DNA of 64,000 bases from JAEZKC01 sp046546375 (GCA_046546375.1 JBKGXV010000005.1:17294-81293), one strand, 5' to 3'. Shown: positions 36,244-45,357, counted from the stretch's first letter. Notes: a model not told the origin generated them from the letters alone. Numbers and translations: made by a program.

Positions 36244-38523
36244 TCAGCTCAGAAGATCCGCCTCACCGGTGGAATGAACCATAATCGTGGTAGGCATGCC
36301 CCGAAGCAGACAGCCGTAGGACTTCTGAAACTCGACACCATCCATATCCTGAGTGACTGCAAAACCGAGAAACACAACTGAGGATTCGCCGGAAACTCTG
36401 TGAAGAAGTTGGTGAAAGGGTTCATCGGAAACAACAATATCTATCTCAAAATCTAACCTTGCAGCCTCAATTAGTTTGCGAAGATCCTCATAGGCCTTGT
36501 CCTTGAGGGATGAGTCACGCACCATTCTCAGAATTCTTATTTTTAAGCCGGCCCATTCGGGATTCAGGGACAAAAGATAAGCCAGTATGACCATAAGTGA
36601 TCCGTTGCGCATTCCCCGCCACCAGATGTCTATTCTCAGTTTGCGTTGCTGCTGTAGATCGGGTATCCCCGCATCCCAGACAAGTCCTACGCTCATATTC
36701 AACAGAACCGAAGTCTGAATCGATTTTATGAACCCTTCCGCTCTACTGCTGTCAGCTGACCATCCGAAGAGTGCCAAGTTGGGTTTTATGGGTCCGATGG
36801 AAGTGGATTGAAGAAACTGGTTAAGCCCCAATTCGAAATCGGGCGTGACTAGAACCTCCGGAAATGCACGAATTCTGTTCTTAAAGATAAATTCATGAAG
36901 GGACTCATGCAGCTGATTTCTTTTCTGGACCATCTTCTCGAAATGACCGTTGACCAGAACCGCCAAAGTCACGATACCCCGACCGCTGCCAAGCCAATCG
37001 GCGTACTTGACAAGAGTGAGCTGGCGTTGTGGATCGCCGGAAAAGGCAACTATGGTGGGCCGCCAGTTTTTGGAATGAATCGGAAGGGTAGACAGAGTAA
37101 AAAGGTTATCTTTGGTTCGCGAATAAACAAACCCTCTTCGAGCATCACCGAATGAAGCAGTCAGAATGAACTTGCGTACATATAAGAACAAACCGCAGAA
37201 AAAAAGCGCGGCGATGATAGCGGCTTGCCAGTTTACGATGAATGAAACCGCAAAACATGCCCCAGCCCCCACCAGAGCGGGTGACCAGTGAAAGAACTTG
37301 AAGCGCGGGCGGAAGGATGGATTACCGCTGAAGGATTCGACGAAAGCGGCCAAATTGGTGATTCCATAGGTCCAGAGAAAGAACATGGTCACCACTGAAG
37401 CAACCATATTGAGAGCCCCGCCATCCCCTCCGTTGCGGGCAAAAAAGAGAACAAACAAGCAGATAACCAAGGTCAAAAACAGAGCTCTGCGAGGCTCCCC
37501 GGCGGCAGTAATCTTGGCAAAGGAATTTATCGGCTTTAAGATTTTATCCTGACCAAGAGACTGGAGTACCCGAGGTGCTCCCAGAAGCGACCCCAGAGCA
37601 CTTGAAAGGGTGGCGCAGAAAACTCCCAGGACAACAAGTAAACCGGTATGAAACGGTGCGGCTGAAATAAGGCTATGATAAGGGTTTTCAATAAGCTCCT
37701 GGCGCGAAATGGCGCCTCCGCCAAGCAAAATCTGCGAGGCGTAGACCAATATAGCCGCCCCGATCGCAGCCAGCGTTCCCCGAGGAATAGATTTAGTAGG
37801 ATTTTTGAGATCTCCAGACATGTTTACACCCGTCATGATACCCGTTGCGGCAGGGAAATACAGAGCGAAAAGAGCCCAGAAAGAAATTCCGCCTCCCTCC
37901 AACGGTGTTGTGTTAGCCCAAAATTGACTTGAATCGAATTTGAGAATAAAACCGCTCAAGAAGGCAAGTATCGATAACCCCAAAATACCCATAATCACAT
38001 ACTGGGCCTTTATAGCCCAATCCGCACCCCTGAGTGTTATGAGAAAAAGAACTATAAGCATAACAAAAGCGATCACGACAAAAAAAGGCTGAAAAGAGGG
38101 AACTGTGCGTACCAGCGCTTCTGAAAAACCCAGTATGTAGAAAGGTACTGACAGAGTCTGAGCCAAAAAGAGGGTCAGACCAATCGTAGCCCCGAATTCG
38201 GGTCCCAATGTACGGGAAATGAGAAAATAAGCCCCCCCACCTCTCACATCCGTATTGGTAGCAATAGCGGAAATGGAAAGAGCGGTAAAAATGGAGATAA
38301 GCTTTGAGAGTCCCAGGATAACCAAAGCGCCATAGATTCCCGCATGCCCCACCACAAAACCGGCGCGCATGAACATCACCACACCCAGGATAGTAAGAAT
38401 AGAAGGGGTGAACACACCTGCGAAAGTGGAAAATTTTTTCATTTCAGGTGCGGCAGCAGACCCAACTGCGCCCTGTGACATATCGGGCTGTTGATCTTTA
38501 GCTGTCTTTGAGTTCTGCGGCAT
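36244..38523 (-). CDS. Cation-chloride cotransporter-like permease
   Basis: A 759-aa inner membrane protein of the APC superfamily. The transmembrane half (about residues 30-475, about 12 helices) has family marks of the SLC12 cation-chloride cotransporters: FAGVFTPSILTILGVVMFMRAGFVVG, TDVRGGGAYFLISRTLGPEFG, and FPAATGIMTGVNMSGDLKNP. A soluble C-terminal region of about 280 residues follows. Bacterial members are poorly studied; the substrate cannot be told. The frame runs 20 codons further upstream from a TTG, but AGGAG lies four bases before the ATG at 38523, which is chosen. Confidence 0.8.
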   Translation of the reverse strand: MPQNSKTAKDQQPDMSQGAVGSAAAPEMKKFSTFAGVFTPSILTILGVVMFMRAGFVVGHAGIYGALVILGLSKLISIFTALSISAIATNTDVRGGGAYFLISRTLGPEFGATIGLTLFLAQTLSVPFYILGFSEALVRTVPSFQPFFVVIAFVMLIVLFLITLRGADWAIKAQYVIMGILGLSILAFLSGFILKFDSSQFWANTTPLEGGGISFWALFALYFPAATGIMTGVNMSGDLKNPTKSIPRGTLAAIGAAILVYASQILLGGGAISRQELIENPYHSLISAAPFHTGLLVVLGVFCATLSSALGSLLGAPRVLQSLGQDKILKPINSFAKITAAGEPRRALFLTLVICLFVLFFARNGGDGGALNMVASVVTMFFLWTYGITNLAAFVESFSGNPSFRPRFKFFHWSPALVGAGACFAVSFIVNWQAAIIAALFFCGLFLYVRKFILTASFGDARRGFVYSRTKDNLFTLSTLPIHSKNWRPTIVAFSGDPQRQLTLVKYADWLGSGRGIVTLAVLVNGHFEKMVQKRNQLHESLHEFIFKNRIRAFPEVLVTPDFELGLNQFLQSTSIGPIKPNLALFGWSADSSRAEGFIKSIQTSVLLNMSVGLVWDAGIPDLQQQRKLRIDIWWRGMRNGSLMVILAYLLSLNPEWAGLKIRILRMVRDSSLKDKAYEDLRKLIEAARLDFEIDIVVSDEPFHQLLHRVSGESSVVFLGFAVTQDMDGVEFQKSYGCLLRGMPTTIMVHSTGEADLLS

Positions 38524-38851
38524 GGGACTCCTCATCATTATTGAATTGAAACAAGCTGAGAATTCCGGAAAATATGGACTCAATTCATGTTAACAACAAC
38601 AGTGCAGTTCGCCAAAGGATAAAAGTAAAAGATTCCTTATGAAACTGAAACAAAAGTCAGCAAAAAATTATATGACTTTCTCTTTTTTCCTGAAATGCCG
38701 AAGCGGTCAGCTTCACCGCCAGCCAACGGCATACGTTTTGCAGTGCTTCAAACATTTCATGATGAGTAAGGTTTCAAAACTGCCGTTGCCGGTCAAAAAA
38801 AAACAGTAGCCCGATTTTCTTGCTAATACATTTCAACCCCGGGAATTATTT

Positions 38852-39607
38852 ATGCCGACTATTTTATGGATCATTACCGGAGGGTTTCTCATGAGCGCGA
38901 TTGCGCTTGTGGGGGGAGCAACCGCCATATTCAACCGTCAGTTCATGGAAAGACTTATACTTCCCCTGGTAGCGCTGGCTGCAGGCACTCTCCTGGGCGG
39001 TGCAGTATTCCATATGATACCGGAAGGTATCCGGTCGCTTGAAGCTCTCAGGGCGGGGATCTGGTTTATGGCAGGATTCATCATATTTCTGGCACTGGAG
39101 CAGTTTCTGCACTGGCATCGGCACGCGGATAAAACCGACCGAAACAAGCAGCCTGTAACCTATCTGATTCTTATAGGCGACGGCCTTCACAACTTTTTGG
39201 GAGGCCTGGGAATCGCCAGCACCTTTCTTCTTGACCCCCGGGCGGGAATAGTAGCATGGTTTGCCGCCGCTGCGCACGAACTGCCTCAGGAACTGGGGGA
39301 TTTCGGAGTTTTGATACACGGTGGCTGGTCCAGACGTTCGGCACTTTTCTGGAATTTCATATCCGCACTGGCGTTCCCCGCAGGCGCCCTACTGGCCTAC
39401 TGGGCCTATGCATATATTCAGCTTTCAGGGCTGGTACTTTTTGCGGCAGGAAACTTCGTTTATATTGCAGCTTCTGACCTCATACCGGAAATCAAATCCG
39501 AAAAAAAAATCACGGCCGCTCTTCTGCACTTCTTATGTCTTTTCGGCGGAGTAGTATTCATGTATATGCTGGCCTACAGTTTTCATGAAAGCGGCGCCAG
39601 TCACTGA
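38852..39607 (+). CDS. ZIP family metal transporter
   Basis: A 251-aa membrane protein with about eight helices. The metal-binding helices are clear: IGDGLHNFLGGLGIA (helix 4, HN motif) and AAAHELPQELGDFGVLI (helix 5, HELPQE motif), with a His-rich loop before them (HWHRHADKTD). ZIP proteins move zinc or other divalent metals into the cytoplasm. It is divergent from the permease gene, and the 328 bp between them hold no recognisable element. A DUF305 gene follows after 195 bp. Confidence 0.92.
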   Translation: MPTILWIITGGFLMSAIALVGGATAIFNRQFMERLILPLVALAAGTLLGGAVFHMIPEGIRSLEALRAGIWFMAGFIIFLALEQFLHWHRHADKTDRNKQPVTYLILIGDGLHNFLGGLGIASTFLLDPRAGIVAWFAAAAHELPQELGDFGVLIHGGWSRRSALFWNFISALAFPAGALLAYWAYAYIQLSGLVLFAAGNFVYIAASDLIPEIKSEKKITAALLHFLCLFGGVVFMYMLAYSFHESGASH

Positions 39608-39632
39608 ACTTCCGTTGTCCGCCAGACCGGCC

Positions 39633-39661
39633 CGTTCATACTGAGTTTGTCGAAGCATACG
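39633..39661. repeat. Possible dispersed intergenic repeat
   Basis: The stretch containing CTGAGTTTGTCGAAGCATAC resembles a short sequence of the type 'tcatnctgagnttgtcgaagcatg' that recurs in intergenic regions of many unrelated bacterial genomes. Only one copy is in this window, so the assignment rests on recollection of that pattern. Confidence 0.3.
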
Positions 39662-39802
39662 CTCCCGTTATTCGATTGTCCTTATCTCAGAAACAAACAC
39701 TGCTGCGGGATATGACATCCGATTTTCCCGTCTCCCTTCAAAGCAACTGGCACGGAGATTGAACGGATATCGAACGGAGATGAAAAGGAATGGAGACAAC
39801 AG

Positions 39803-40282
39803 ATGAAACATCAAAAAAGCAGTCATGGAGGCAGCATTATGTACATCCGCTATGCAGGCATGATCGCCACCGCAAGCGTTTTGATGTACACTTTCACCTA
39901 TCTGAACACCTTCGCGTGGGATCACGTGTTCTTCAGCGAACAACGGGTTTATATGACTCTGACCATGACCTCCATGATGGCGGTAGTCATGTTGTCCTTC
40001 ATGCTGCCGATGCTCACGAAAAAATTTTGGAATCTGGCAATCTATACAGGCAGCGCAGTTTTGTTCGTAGTGGCCCTGGTACTGCTCCGCACCCAGACTA
40101 CAGTTCAGGACGTAAGCTACATGAAAGCGATGATTCCCCACCACTCCATCGCGATTCTCACCAGCAAGCGTGCCGAAATCAGCGACCCCAGAGTCAAGAA
40201 ATTGTCCGAAGAGATAATCGAAACCCAGCGCCGGGAAATCACCATGATGAAGGAGCTGATTAAAGAGCTTGAGGGAAACTGA
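39803..40282 (+). CDS. DUF305 membrane protein
   Basis: A 159-aa protein with three predicted membrane helices (about residues 14-32, 47-68 and 75-92) and a C-terminal DUF305 segment, YMKAMIPHHSIAILTSKRAE ... QRREITMMKELI. DUF305 is a ferritin-like four-helix type domain often found with copper or other metal resistance genes; the paired His (PHH) and later Glu/His residues fit metal binding. GGAG lies 9 bases before the ATG. It follows the ZIP gene on the same strand, which is compatible with a role in metal handling, though co-regulation is not shown. Confidence 0.8.
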   Translation: MKHQKSSHGGSIMYIRYAGMIATASVLMYTFTYLNTFAWDHVFFSEQRVYMTLTMTSMMAVVMLSFMLPMLTKKFWNLAIYTGSAVLFVVALVLLRTQTTVQDVSYMKAMIPHHSIAILTSKRAEISDPRVKKLSEEIIETQRREITMMKELIKELEGN

Positions 40283-40325
40283 GGAACGAAAATAGGATTA
40301 CAGTGAAAGATTTCTCAAACTTCTA

Positions 40326-40691
40326 TTATGACATCCGGGCTATCAGCTCCATAAGCTCATCCACATCAAACGGTTTGGTTATGTATTCGTCAGCTCCCAG
40401 AAGATCCGTTCCGATCATCTTGTCGCGCGGAGTATCACGTGCGGTCAGCATGATAATCTTCTGTCTACAATCATCTTCATTGTCACGAATTGCTTTACAA
40501 ACTTCCCACCCGTCCTTCAGCGGCATCATGACATCAAGAACAACAAGATCAATACCCCCTTCGGCCAGCTTAGAAAGAGCTTCAGCTCCATTGACCGCAG
40601 TCACCACACCATAGCCCTCAGCCATCAAATTGACTTCCAGAAGTCTGCGAATGCTTGTATCGTCATCAACTACCAGAATCGTCTTCGTCAT
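40326..40691 (-). CDS. Single-domain response regulator
   Basis: A 121-aa receiver domain (ILVVDDDTSIRRLLEVNLMAEGY) with the acidic pocket DDD, phospho-acceptor Asp in LVVLDVMMPLKDGWEV, Thr in MLTARD and Lys in YITKPF. It has no output domain. Only two bases separate it from the kinase gene upstream, so the pair forms one two-component unit; the signal must be passed on by protein contact or phosphotransfer. It is convergent with the DUF305 gene. Confidence 0.9.
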   Translation of the reverse strand: MTKTILVVDDDTSIRRLLEVNLMAEGYGVVTAVNGAEALSKLAEGGIDLVVLDVMMPLKDGWEVCKAIRDNEDDCRQKIIMLTARDTPRDKMIGTDLLGADEYITKPFDVDELMELIARMS

Positions 40692-40693
40692 AA

Positions 40694-42115
40694 CTACCCT
40701 CCGATTTCATCTGACTGCGTCAACGGCAGCCGTACAACAAAAGTCGTTCCCCGTTCCAGCTCGGATACACACTCCACATTCCCTCCATGCGCCTCTACGA
40801 TTGCTTTTACCATAGCCAGTCCTAGCCCGCTGCCGCTTCGTTTAGTATCAGCGCGGAAGAACTTATCGAATATTCTTTTTTGAACATCAGGTGGTATTCC
40901 GGGACCATTATCACCTATCAACACCTCTATCCAACCATCTTTTAAGCGGACCCAAACATCTATAATCACATCCTTACCACCATGACGCACCGCATTCTCA
41001 AGAATATTCCTGAAAACCCGCCTGAGTCGAGGAGCGTCAGCATACACCTCAGGAAGCCCCTTGCTGATATGACGCCTGACATTCTCCTTTGACGGAAAGA
41101 CATCGACAACACCACCAATAATGCTCTCGATATCCACAGGTGTGCAGGTAAGTGAAAAGTTTTCTGTTTCAATTTTGGACACATCAAGATAATCCTCAAT
41201 AAGAAACGAAAGGTGCTTGCCTTCCTTTTCAATAATCGACAGGCATTCCTTTTTCTCATTATCAGGCATTGGAACCCGACCCAACGTATGGGCAAAACCG
41301 ATTATGGATGTAAGCGGGGTACGAAGTTCATGGGAAGCCATAGCCACGAACTCTGATTTCAGCCGGTCGAGTTCTTCAAGCCGTCGGTTCTTTTCTCTCA
41401 ACTCCACTGTGGCTGCATCGATCTTTTTACGCATCGCGTATGTCTTTTCACGAAGATCCACCGCCATCTCTCTAAGCGCCACAACAAGTTGCCCGTAAGC
41501 ATCCTTTGTTTTAGGTTCAAGGCTGACATCAAAATCGCCCTTTGCTATCCGCTGTGCAGCCCCTGTTGCCTCCCGCACCGGCCGCTCCATATACCCGGAC
41601 ACCAGCCATGCGATGGTAGCAGCAGCACCGAAAACAAGTGCACCGTAAATGATCGCCCAGCGAAAGGCAACCGCGAAATCCCTGTGCGTTTCAGCCATGG
41701 AATAATAAAACTGCAGTGAGTATTGACCCTCGGGTGAATTCAGTAGAAAAGACTGTACATAGATTTCATCCTTGAGGTTTTTTAAATCTTTTGTATCTTC
41801 ATACAACGGCATCTGACCTTTACTGCTACTGTAGGTTGAATAAACAATCCGTCTCTTGGAATCAAGAACATTTACCCGAACAACGCTGGAATGCAACGCC
41901 GCAAGGGCAAGCACCTCTGCTATTTCATCATGCGCACCGCTGGCGAAATTCTCTTCGACCTCATTTGCCACAAGCTGACCGATTGAATTCAGCCGGTTCA
42001 ATTCTCTTTCGTAGATGAAACTTCTGATCATCGACATCCGGTTCATTGTCATCAGCACCAACATAGGGGCTATTACCGCAAGGATACCTATTACCAAACG
42101 AAAGCGATAGCTCAT
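40694..42115 (-). CDS. Membrane sensor histidine kinase with HAMP domain
   Basis: A protein of 473 aa: membrane helix near the start (FRLVIGILAVIAPMLVLM), a periplasmic region of about 125 residues, a second helix (AIIYGALVFGAAATIAWLVSG), a HAMP domain, a short coiled coil, HisKA with MASHELRTPLTSIIGFAH, and an ATPase domain (NILENAVRHGG, GDNGPGIPP, SGSGLGLAM). The frame also offers a GTG at 42133, but the ATG at 42115 follows two bases after the stop codon of the remnant frame upstream (TAA-AG-ATG), a typical coupling arrangement. The sensed signal is unknown. It is paired with the single-domain regulator downstream. Confidence 0.9.
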   Translation of the reverse strand: MSYRFRLVIGILAVIAPMLVLMTMNRMSMIRSFIYERELNRLNSIGQLVANEVEENFASGAHDEIAEVLALAALHSSVVRVNVLDSKRRIVYSTYSSSKGQMPLYEDTKDLKNLKDEIYVQSFLLNSPEGQYSLQFYYSMAETHRDFAVAFRWAIIYGALVFGAAATIAWLVSGYMERPVREATGAAQRIAKGDFDVSLEPKTKDAYGQLVVALREMAVDLREKTYAMRKKIDAATVELREKNRRLEELDRLKSEFVAMASHELRTPLTSIIGFAHTLGRVPMPDNEKKECLSIIEKEGKHLSFLIEDYLDVSKIETENFSLTCTPVDIESIIGGVVDVFPSKENVRRHISKGLPEVYADAPRLRRVFRNILENAVRHGGKDVIIDVWVRLKDGWIEVLIGDNGPGIPPDVQKRIFDKFFRADTKRSGSGLGLAMVKAIVEAHGGNVECVSELERGTTFVVRLPLTQSDEIGG

Positions 42116-42117
42116 CT

Positions 42118-42381
42118 TTATGATAGTTTCCACCCTACCGAAAGTGAAAATATAAGGGGTTTTGTGTTTTCCCGTTCTACACTGCAGGCAATGTTGCCTT
42201 CTAAAAGGACATACGTTTCCACACTAACGATATTTGGAACAATCTGAAAATAGCGCAAAGGTGCCTGAATCGTCGTCCTGTAGGATTCAGGAGTGGCTAG
42301 CGTTGCGGTAAGAATGCTCCTTTCATTTTCGATAGTTGCAATGTAGTAAACACGCTGCAGCGGGGCAGGAAACTCCAGGCT
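42118..42381 (-). pseudogene. 3' remnant of a gene, barrel-like C-terminus
   Basis: An 87-codon open frame with no start codon. The translation (VYYIATIENERSILTATLAT ... ending FSLSVGWKLS) has alternating polar and apolar residues like beta strands of an outer-membrane or periplasmic protein. A stop lies directly upstream at 42382-42384, and the ADP-ribosylglycohydrolase gene ends 20 bp further. Its stop codon is two bases from the kinase ATG. The likely reading is that the upstream part of a gene in the kinase operon was lost, perhaps when the hydrolase gene entered. A short functional peptide with a non-standard start is less likely. Confidence 0.45.
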
Positions 42382-42401
42382 CTACTGGAAAATCTCCGAA
42401 A

Positions 42402-43178
42402 TCAGAAATCCTTCACATATTTTCTGCAGAACGCCTCCGTTACCGACCACAGCTCAGAAGTCAGCAGGTTTTCAACTTTGTCCCGGACAAACCGAGGCAC
42501 CCCGCCGTAAAACGCCTCCGCGATTGCGCCTGTAATGCAGGCAAGAGTGTCGCTGTCTCCTCCCAGCGATACGGCGTTCCGGACCGCGTCTTCATAACAG
42601 GTGGAATCAAGAAACGCAACGATTGCCTGCGGAACCGAACCCTGGCAGGAGACATCGAAAGTGTATGCAGGACGGATGTCATCCACGGTGCGGTCGAGAT
42701 CGTAACCGAACAAGCCGGCAATCCTGGACCGGATGCTTTCCTTGCTGCTCCCCTTTGCGGCGAGAAAAACGGCAAGTGCGGCGGCTTGCGCCCCCTTGAT
42801 CCCCTCGGGATGACTGTGAGTGATCACGGCCGTGGCTTTCGCCTGAGCAAGAACCTCCATCTCTGTTGTGAATGCAAAACCTACGGGACTGACCCTCATG
42901 GCCGATCCGTTGCCCCAGCTGTTATACGGTTTGTCATCGGTGGAGTGGAGCCATCGAGTGAACGATCCGCCATAACCGGCATCGGGGTATCGTCTGCCCA
43001 TCCGGCGTACTGAATCCAAGTAGGACTTTCCCATAAGAATAGCATCTGCAATTGCCACGGTAAGCACGCTGTCATCGGTGAAACGGCACTGCGAGTCAAA
43101 AAGGGGAAAATCCTTGGTCTTTATGGGCTGGAATTCGTATATTGATCCGATGATATCACCGGCGATGCTTCCGATCAT
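42402..43178 (-). CDS. ADP-ribosylglycohydrolase family protein
   Basis: A 258-aa member of the DraG/ARH family, which removes ADP-ribose from proteins or other acceptors. It starts MIGSIAGDIIGSIYE, has the metal-binding FTDDSVLTVAIADA near the N-terminus and GGDSDTLACITGAIAEA near the C-terminus; the aspartates in these two motifs hold the two magnesium ions. GAGG lies nine bases before the ATG. No ADP-ribosyltransferase is nearby. Flanking remnants on both sides and an AT-rich gap upstream suggest it may have been acquired horizontally. Confidence 0.92.
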   Translation of the reverse strand: MIGSIAGDIIGSIYEFQPIKTKDFPLFDSQCRFTDDSVLTVAIADAILMGKSYLDSVRRMGRRYPDAGYGGSFTRWLHSTDDKPYNSWGNGSAMRVSPVGFAFTTEMEVLAQAKATAVITHSHPEGIKGAQAAALAVFLAAKGSSKESIRSRIAGLFGYDLDRTVDDIRPAYTFDVSCQGSVPQAIVAFLDSTCYEDAVRNAVSLGGDSDTLACITGAIAEAFYGGVPRFVRDKVENLLTSELWSVTEAFCRKYVKDF

Positions 43179-43528
43179 GGTTTAATACCTCACAATTTTC
43201 CAGAACTACTTGAAAACAGCATCAAAACAGCAAGGCTGAACCTGACTTGAAGTTTTGGGTGCACTAAAAGATTTCTCAACATGACAGAAAATGCCTTAGA
43301 ATTATTGTTTTTCAAACTTAACCAGCATCGGAATTAATTTGATCTATACAACACCTCCAAATTCCCAAATTTCTCCTTTAGAAAAATAGTTCCTGCATCA
43401 AAAATCACCCAGCCTGTTCCGGAATCAAAAATCATGCTTCTAAAATCAAAATTACCCAACTCTTGCGTTGCACTTTTTATATTGGCTTCTGAGGTCTCTT
43501 TTCCAATATTTCGCAGAGAGTGTTTTCC
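43179..43528 (-). other. AT-rich gap with coding traces
   Basis: No intact gene was found in this 350-bp stretch. On the minus strand, ATG at 43282 opens a 30-codon frame (to 43190) that reads RNLLVHPKLQVRFSLAVL, similar in style to the membrane entry of HAMP-type receptors and kinases, with AAGG 11 bases upstream. A second start-less frame (about 43337-43540) reads on through MIFDSGTGWVIFDAGTIF. The near-repeat TGATTTTTGAT in it appears twice with 27-bp spacing. These may be fragments of a lost gene. The promoter for the Ser/Thr kinase must also lie here. Confidence 0.35.
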
Positions 43529-44671
43529 ATGGCTCCCTCAAGAGTACGCTACGAAAGTCCGATCATAAAACTTGCCGTCGAACGAAAGCTCATTTCCCAC
43601 GACCAGCACCTCAAATGCAGAGAACTGGTTAAAAAAAGCAAACGCATCGGACTGGAATCCACCATAGAGGAGGTGATGGTCAAACAGGGCTTCATCACCC
43701 GGGAGCAGATCGAGGAGCTCAAAGAGATAAGCCAGCTGGGCGAAGGTGGTGAGATGTACGGCGGCTACCGGCTGCGCAAACTCATCGGACAGGGCGGGAT
43801 GGGCAAGGTCTACAGAGCGGTGCATGAGTTCACCTTCAGAGACGTGGCCATCAAGATCCTCAATTCCACATTCACCAAGGACGAAACCACCACCACCCGT
43901 TTTTTCCAGGAAATCCGCGCTCTGGCCAAACTCAACCATCCCAATATCGTCACACTCTTCGATGCGGGCAAAGGCGGACGGCGCTACTACTTCACCATGG
44001 AACTGGTCGATGGACCATCCCTGGCCGCATATGTGCAGGAAAACGGACGCCTGCCGGAAAAAGAGGCCCTGAGGATAACCCGTGGAACCGCCGAAGCGCT
44101 CGGATTCGCCCACAAAAGAGACATCATTCACAGAGACGTCAAACCGGAAAACATCCTCATAGACGGTATCGGAACACCCAAAGTGACCGATTTCGGCATA
44201 GTCATGCACCGGGATGAGGATCACCTTACCCTGACCCGGGAGGGATTCATGGTGGGGACGGTGCACTTTGCATCTCCGGAGCAGGTCGAGGGGTCACGGG
44301 AAATCGACGGACGCTCGGATATCTACTCCCTTGGCGCCACACTCTACTGGATGCTCACCGGCCGCACGCTCCACAGAGGCGCAAGTGCCCAGGAGGTCGC
44401 AATGAGGCTGTCATCGGGAAACTGGGTGTCACCCAGAAGATACAACCCCAGGATATCATTCAGAACCGTGCGCATTATAAAAAAGATGATGGCCAAAAAA
44501 CCGGAAAAACGCTTTCAGTCCATGGATGAGGTGATCCGAGCGATTGATGGTGAAAACTATATGTACAAAGTGTTCAAACTGGCAGTGAAGTTACTGGGAG
44601 GAGCTATTCTTGTGGCAGCCGGAATCGCCGCGGAAGCTTTTCTGCACGTTTCGGACCTGATCATCCGCTGA
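43529..44671 (+). CDS. Ser/Thr protein kinase with C-terminal membrane anchor
   Basis: A 380-aa protein. Residues about 5-70 form a helical domain (LAVERKLISHDQHLKC ... EVMVKQGFITREQIEEL) like the N-terminal MshEN-type repeats found in front of some bacterial kinases and GspE ATPases. The Hanks-type kinase domain (about 75-335) has GQGGMGKVYRA, VAIKIL, HRDVKPEN with catalytic Asp203, DFG, and SPEQ. A single hydrophobic helix near the C-terminus (GGAILVAAGIAAEAFL) would anchor it. The frame begins with GTG at 43520; the ATG at 43529 has GAGAG eight bases upstream. It is convergent with and directly abuts the small lipoprotein gene. The target is unknown. Confidence 0.9.
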   Translation: MAPSRVRYESPIIKLAVERKLISHDQHLKCRELVKKSKRIGLESTIEEVMVKQGFITREQIEELKEISQLGEGGEMYGGYRLRKLIGQGGMGKVYRAVHEFTFRDVAIKILNSTFTKDETTTTRFFQEIRALAKLNHPNIVTLFDAGKGGRRYYFTMELVDGPSLAAYVQENGRLPEKEALRITRGTAEALGFAHKRDIIHRDVKPENILIDGIGTPKVTDFGIVMHRDEDHLTLTREGFMVGTVHFASPEQVEGSREIDGRSDIYSLGATLYWMLTGRTLHRGASAQEVAMRLSSGNWVSPRRYNPRISFRTVRIIKKMMAKKPEKRFQSMDEVIRAIDGENYMYKVFKLAVKLLGGAILVAAGIAAEAFLHVSDLIIR

Positions 44672-44947
44672 TTATTTCTTTCTGGATCCGGCGAAAATTC
44701 CCCCTGAAAACCCGCCTATCCCCAGCATGAAACCGAAGTCATACCACCCGCCCGAATTGGGAAAGGCATAGATTTCCACATCCTGAGTGAAAAGACTGAT
44801 TATGAAAGTTATGGGAGAGATGAACCCGTGCCAGAGCCCCAGCCAGAAACCGGGCGGATCAACGGCAGGAAAGGGCGGCTGATTCGCAGCACAGGAAAAA
44901 AGGAAAAGCACACTGAGGAGAATAACAAAAGGGATGTTTTTCTTCAT
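44672..44947 (-). CDS. Small lipoprotein with membrane-like C-terminus
   Basis: A 91-aa protein with a lipoprotein signal peptide (IPFVILLSVLFLFSC; lipobox LFSC, modified Cys at 19). The mature part holds FWLGLWHGFISPITFIISLF, WYDFGF and a Gly-rich end (MLGIGGFSGGIFAGS). Proteins of this layout occur in many bacteria, but no function is established. The stop codon abuts that of the convergent kinase gene with no gap. It lies 11 bp after the cupredoxin-like gene on the same strand, so the two lipoproteins are probably co-expressed. Confidence 0.7.
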   Translation of the reverse strand: MKKNIPFVILLSVLFLFSCAANQPPFPAVDPPGFWLGLWHGFISPITFIISLFTQDVEIYAFPNSGGWYDFGFMLGIGGFSGGIFAGSRKK

Positions 44948-44958
44948 AGCTGCGTGTT

Positions 44959-45357
44959 CTACTCCTGTCCGTTTTTATCTTCAGGTTCAACCACAAGCTC
45001 CCCTACCATGCCCAACCCTTCGTAGGGAACAGAAAAATACCTGTAGGTACCGGGAACAGTAAAGGTGTATTCGAAAACTCCTCCCGGCTCGATTCTTTCC
45101 GAATCGAACGATTCGGCGCCCTCGGGAAGCAGCACGTTTTCCGGATCACGAGCCTGTATACTGTCTGCAGTGACAGTGTGAGCCACTCCGGTAGTGTTTC
45201 TCCATCGGACTGTTGTTCCCACATTTATCTCCAACCTGGAGGGAACAAATCCGGAATCATGCATCTCCACCACCGCCGTATCTGCCGGAAGCCCCCCGTT
45301 TCCGCCGCAGGAAACCAATCCGATCACCACCCACAAAAACACAAGCACCCTTTTCAT
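44959..45357 (-). CDS. Cupredoxin-like lipoprotein lacking two copper ligands
   Basis: A 132-aa lipoprotein (lipobox GLVSC) with a plastocyanin-type fold: VEMHDSGFVPSRLEINVGTTVRWRN, TGVAHTV with ligand His60, and the C-terminal loop YRYFSVPYEGLGMVGEL. In copper-binding members this loop carries Cys-x2-His-x4-Met; here the positions are Ser109, Tyr112 and Met117, so two of four ligands are lost while the spacing is kept. Copper binding is therefore unlikely, and the domain probably has a structural or binding role. It precedes the small lipoprotein gene by 11 bp. Confidence 0.8.
   Translation of the reverse strand: MKRVLVFLWVVIGLVSCGGNGGLPADTAVVEMHDSGFVPSRLEINVGTTVRWRNTTGVAHTVTADSIQARDPENVLLPEGAESFDSERIEPGGVFEYTFTVPGTYRYFSVPYEGLGMVGELVVEPEDKNGQE

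Noticed and set aside
40304..43280. Shared 13-base AAAGATTTCTCAA near 40306 and 43268 as a possible target duplication of an inserted block.
   Set aside because: Matches of this length are expected by chance in 64 kb, and no element ends accompany them.
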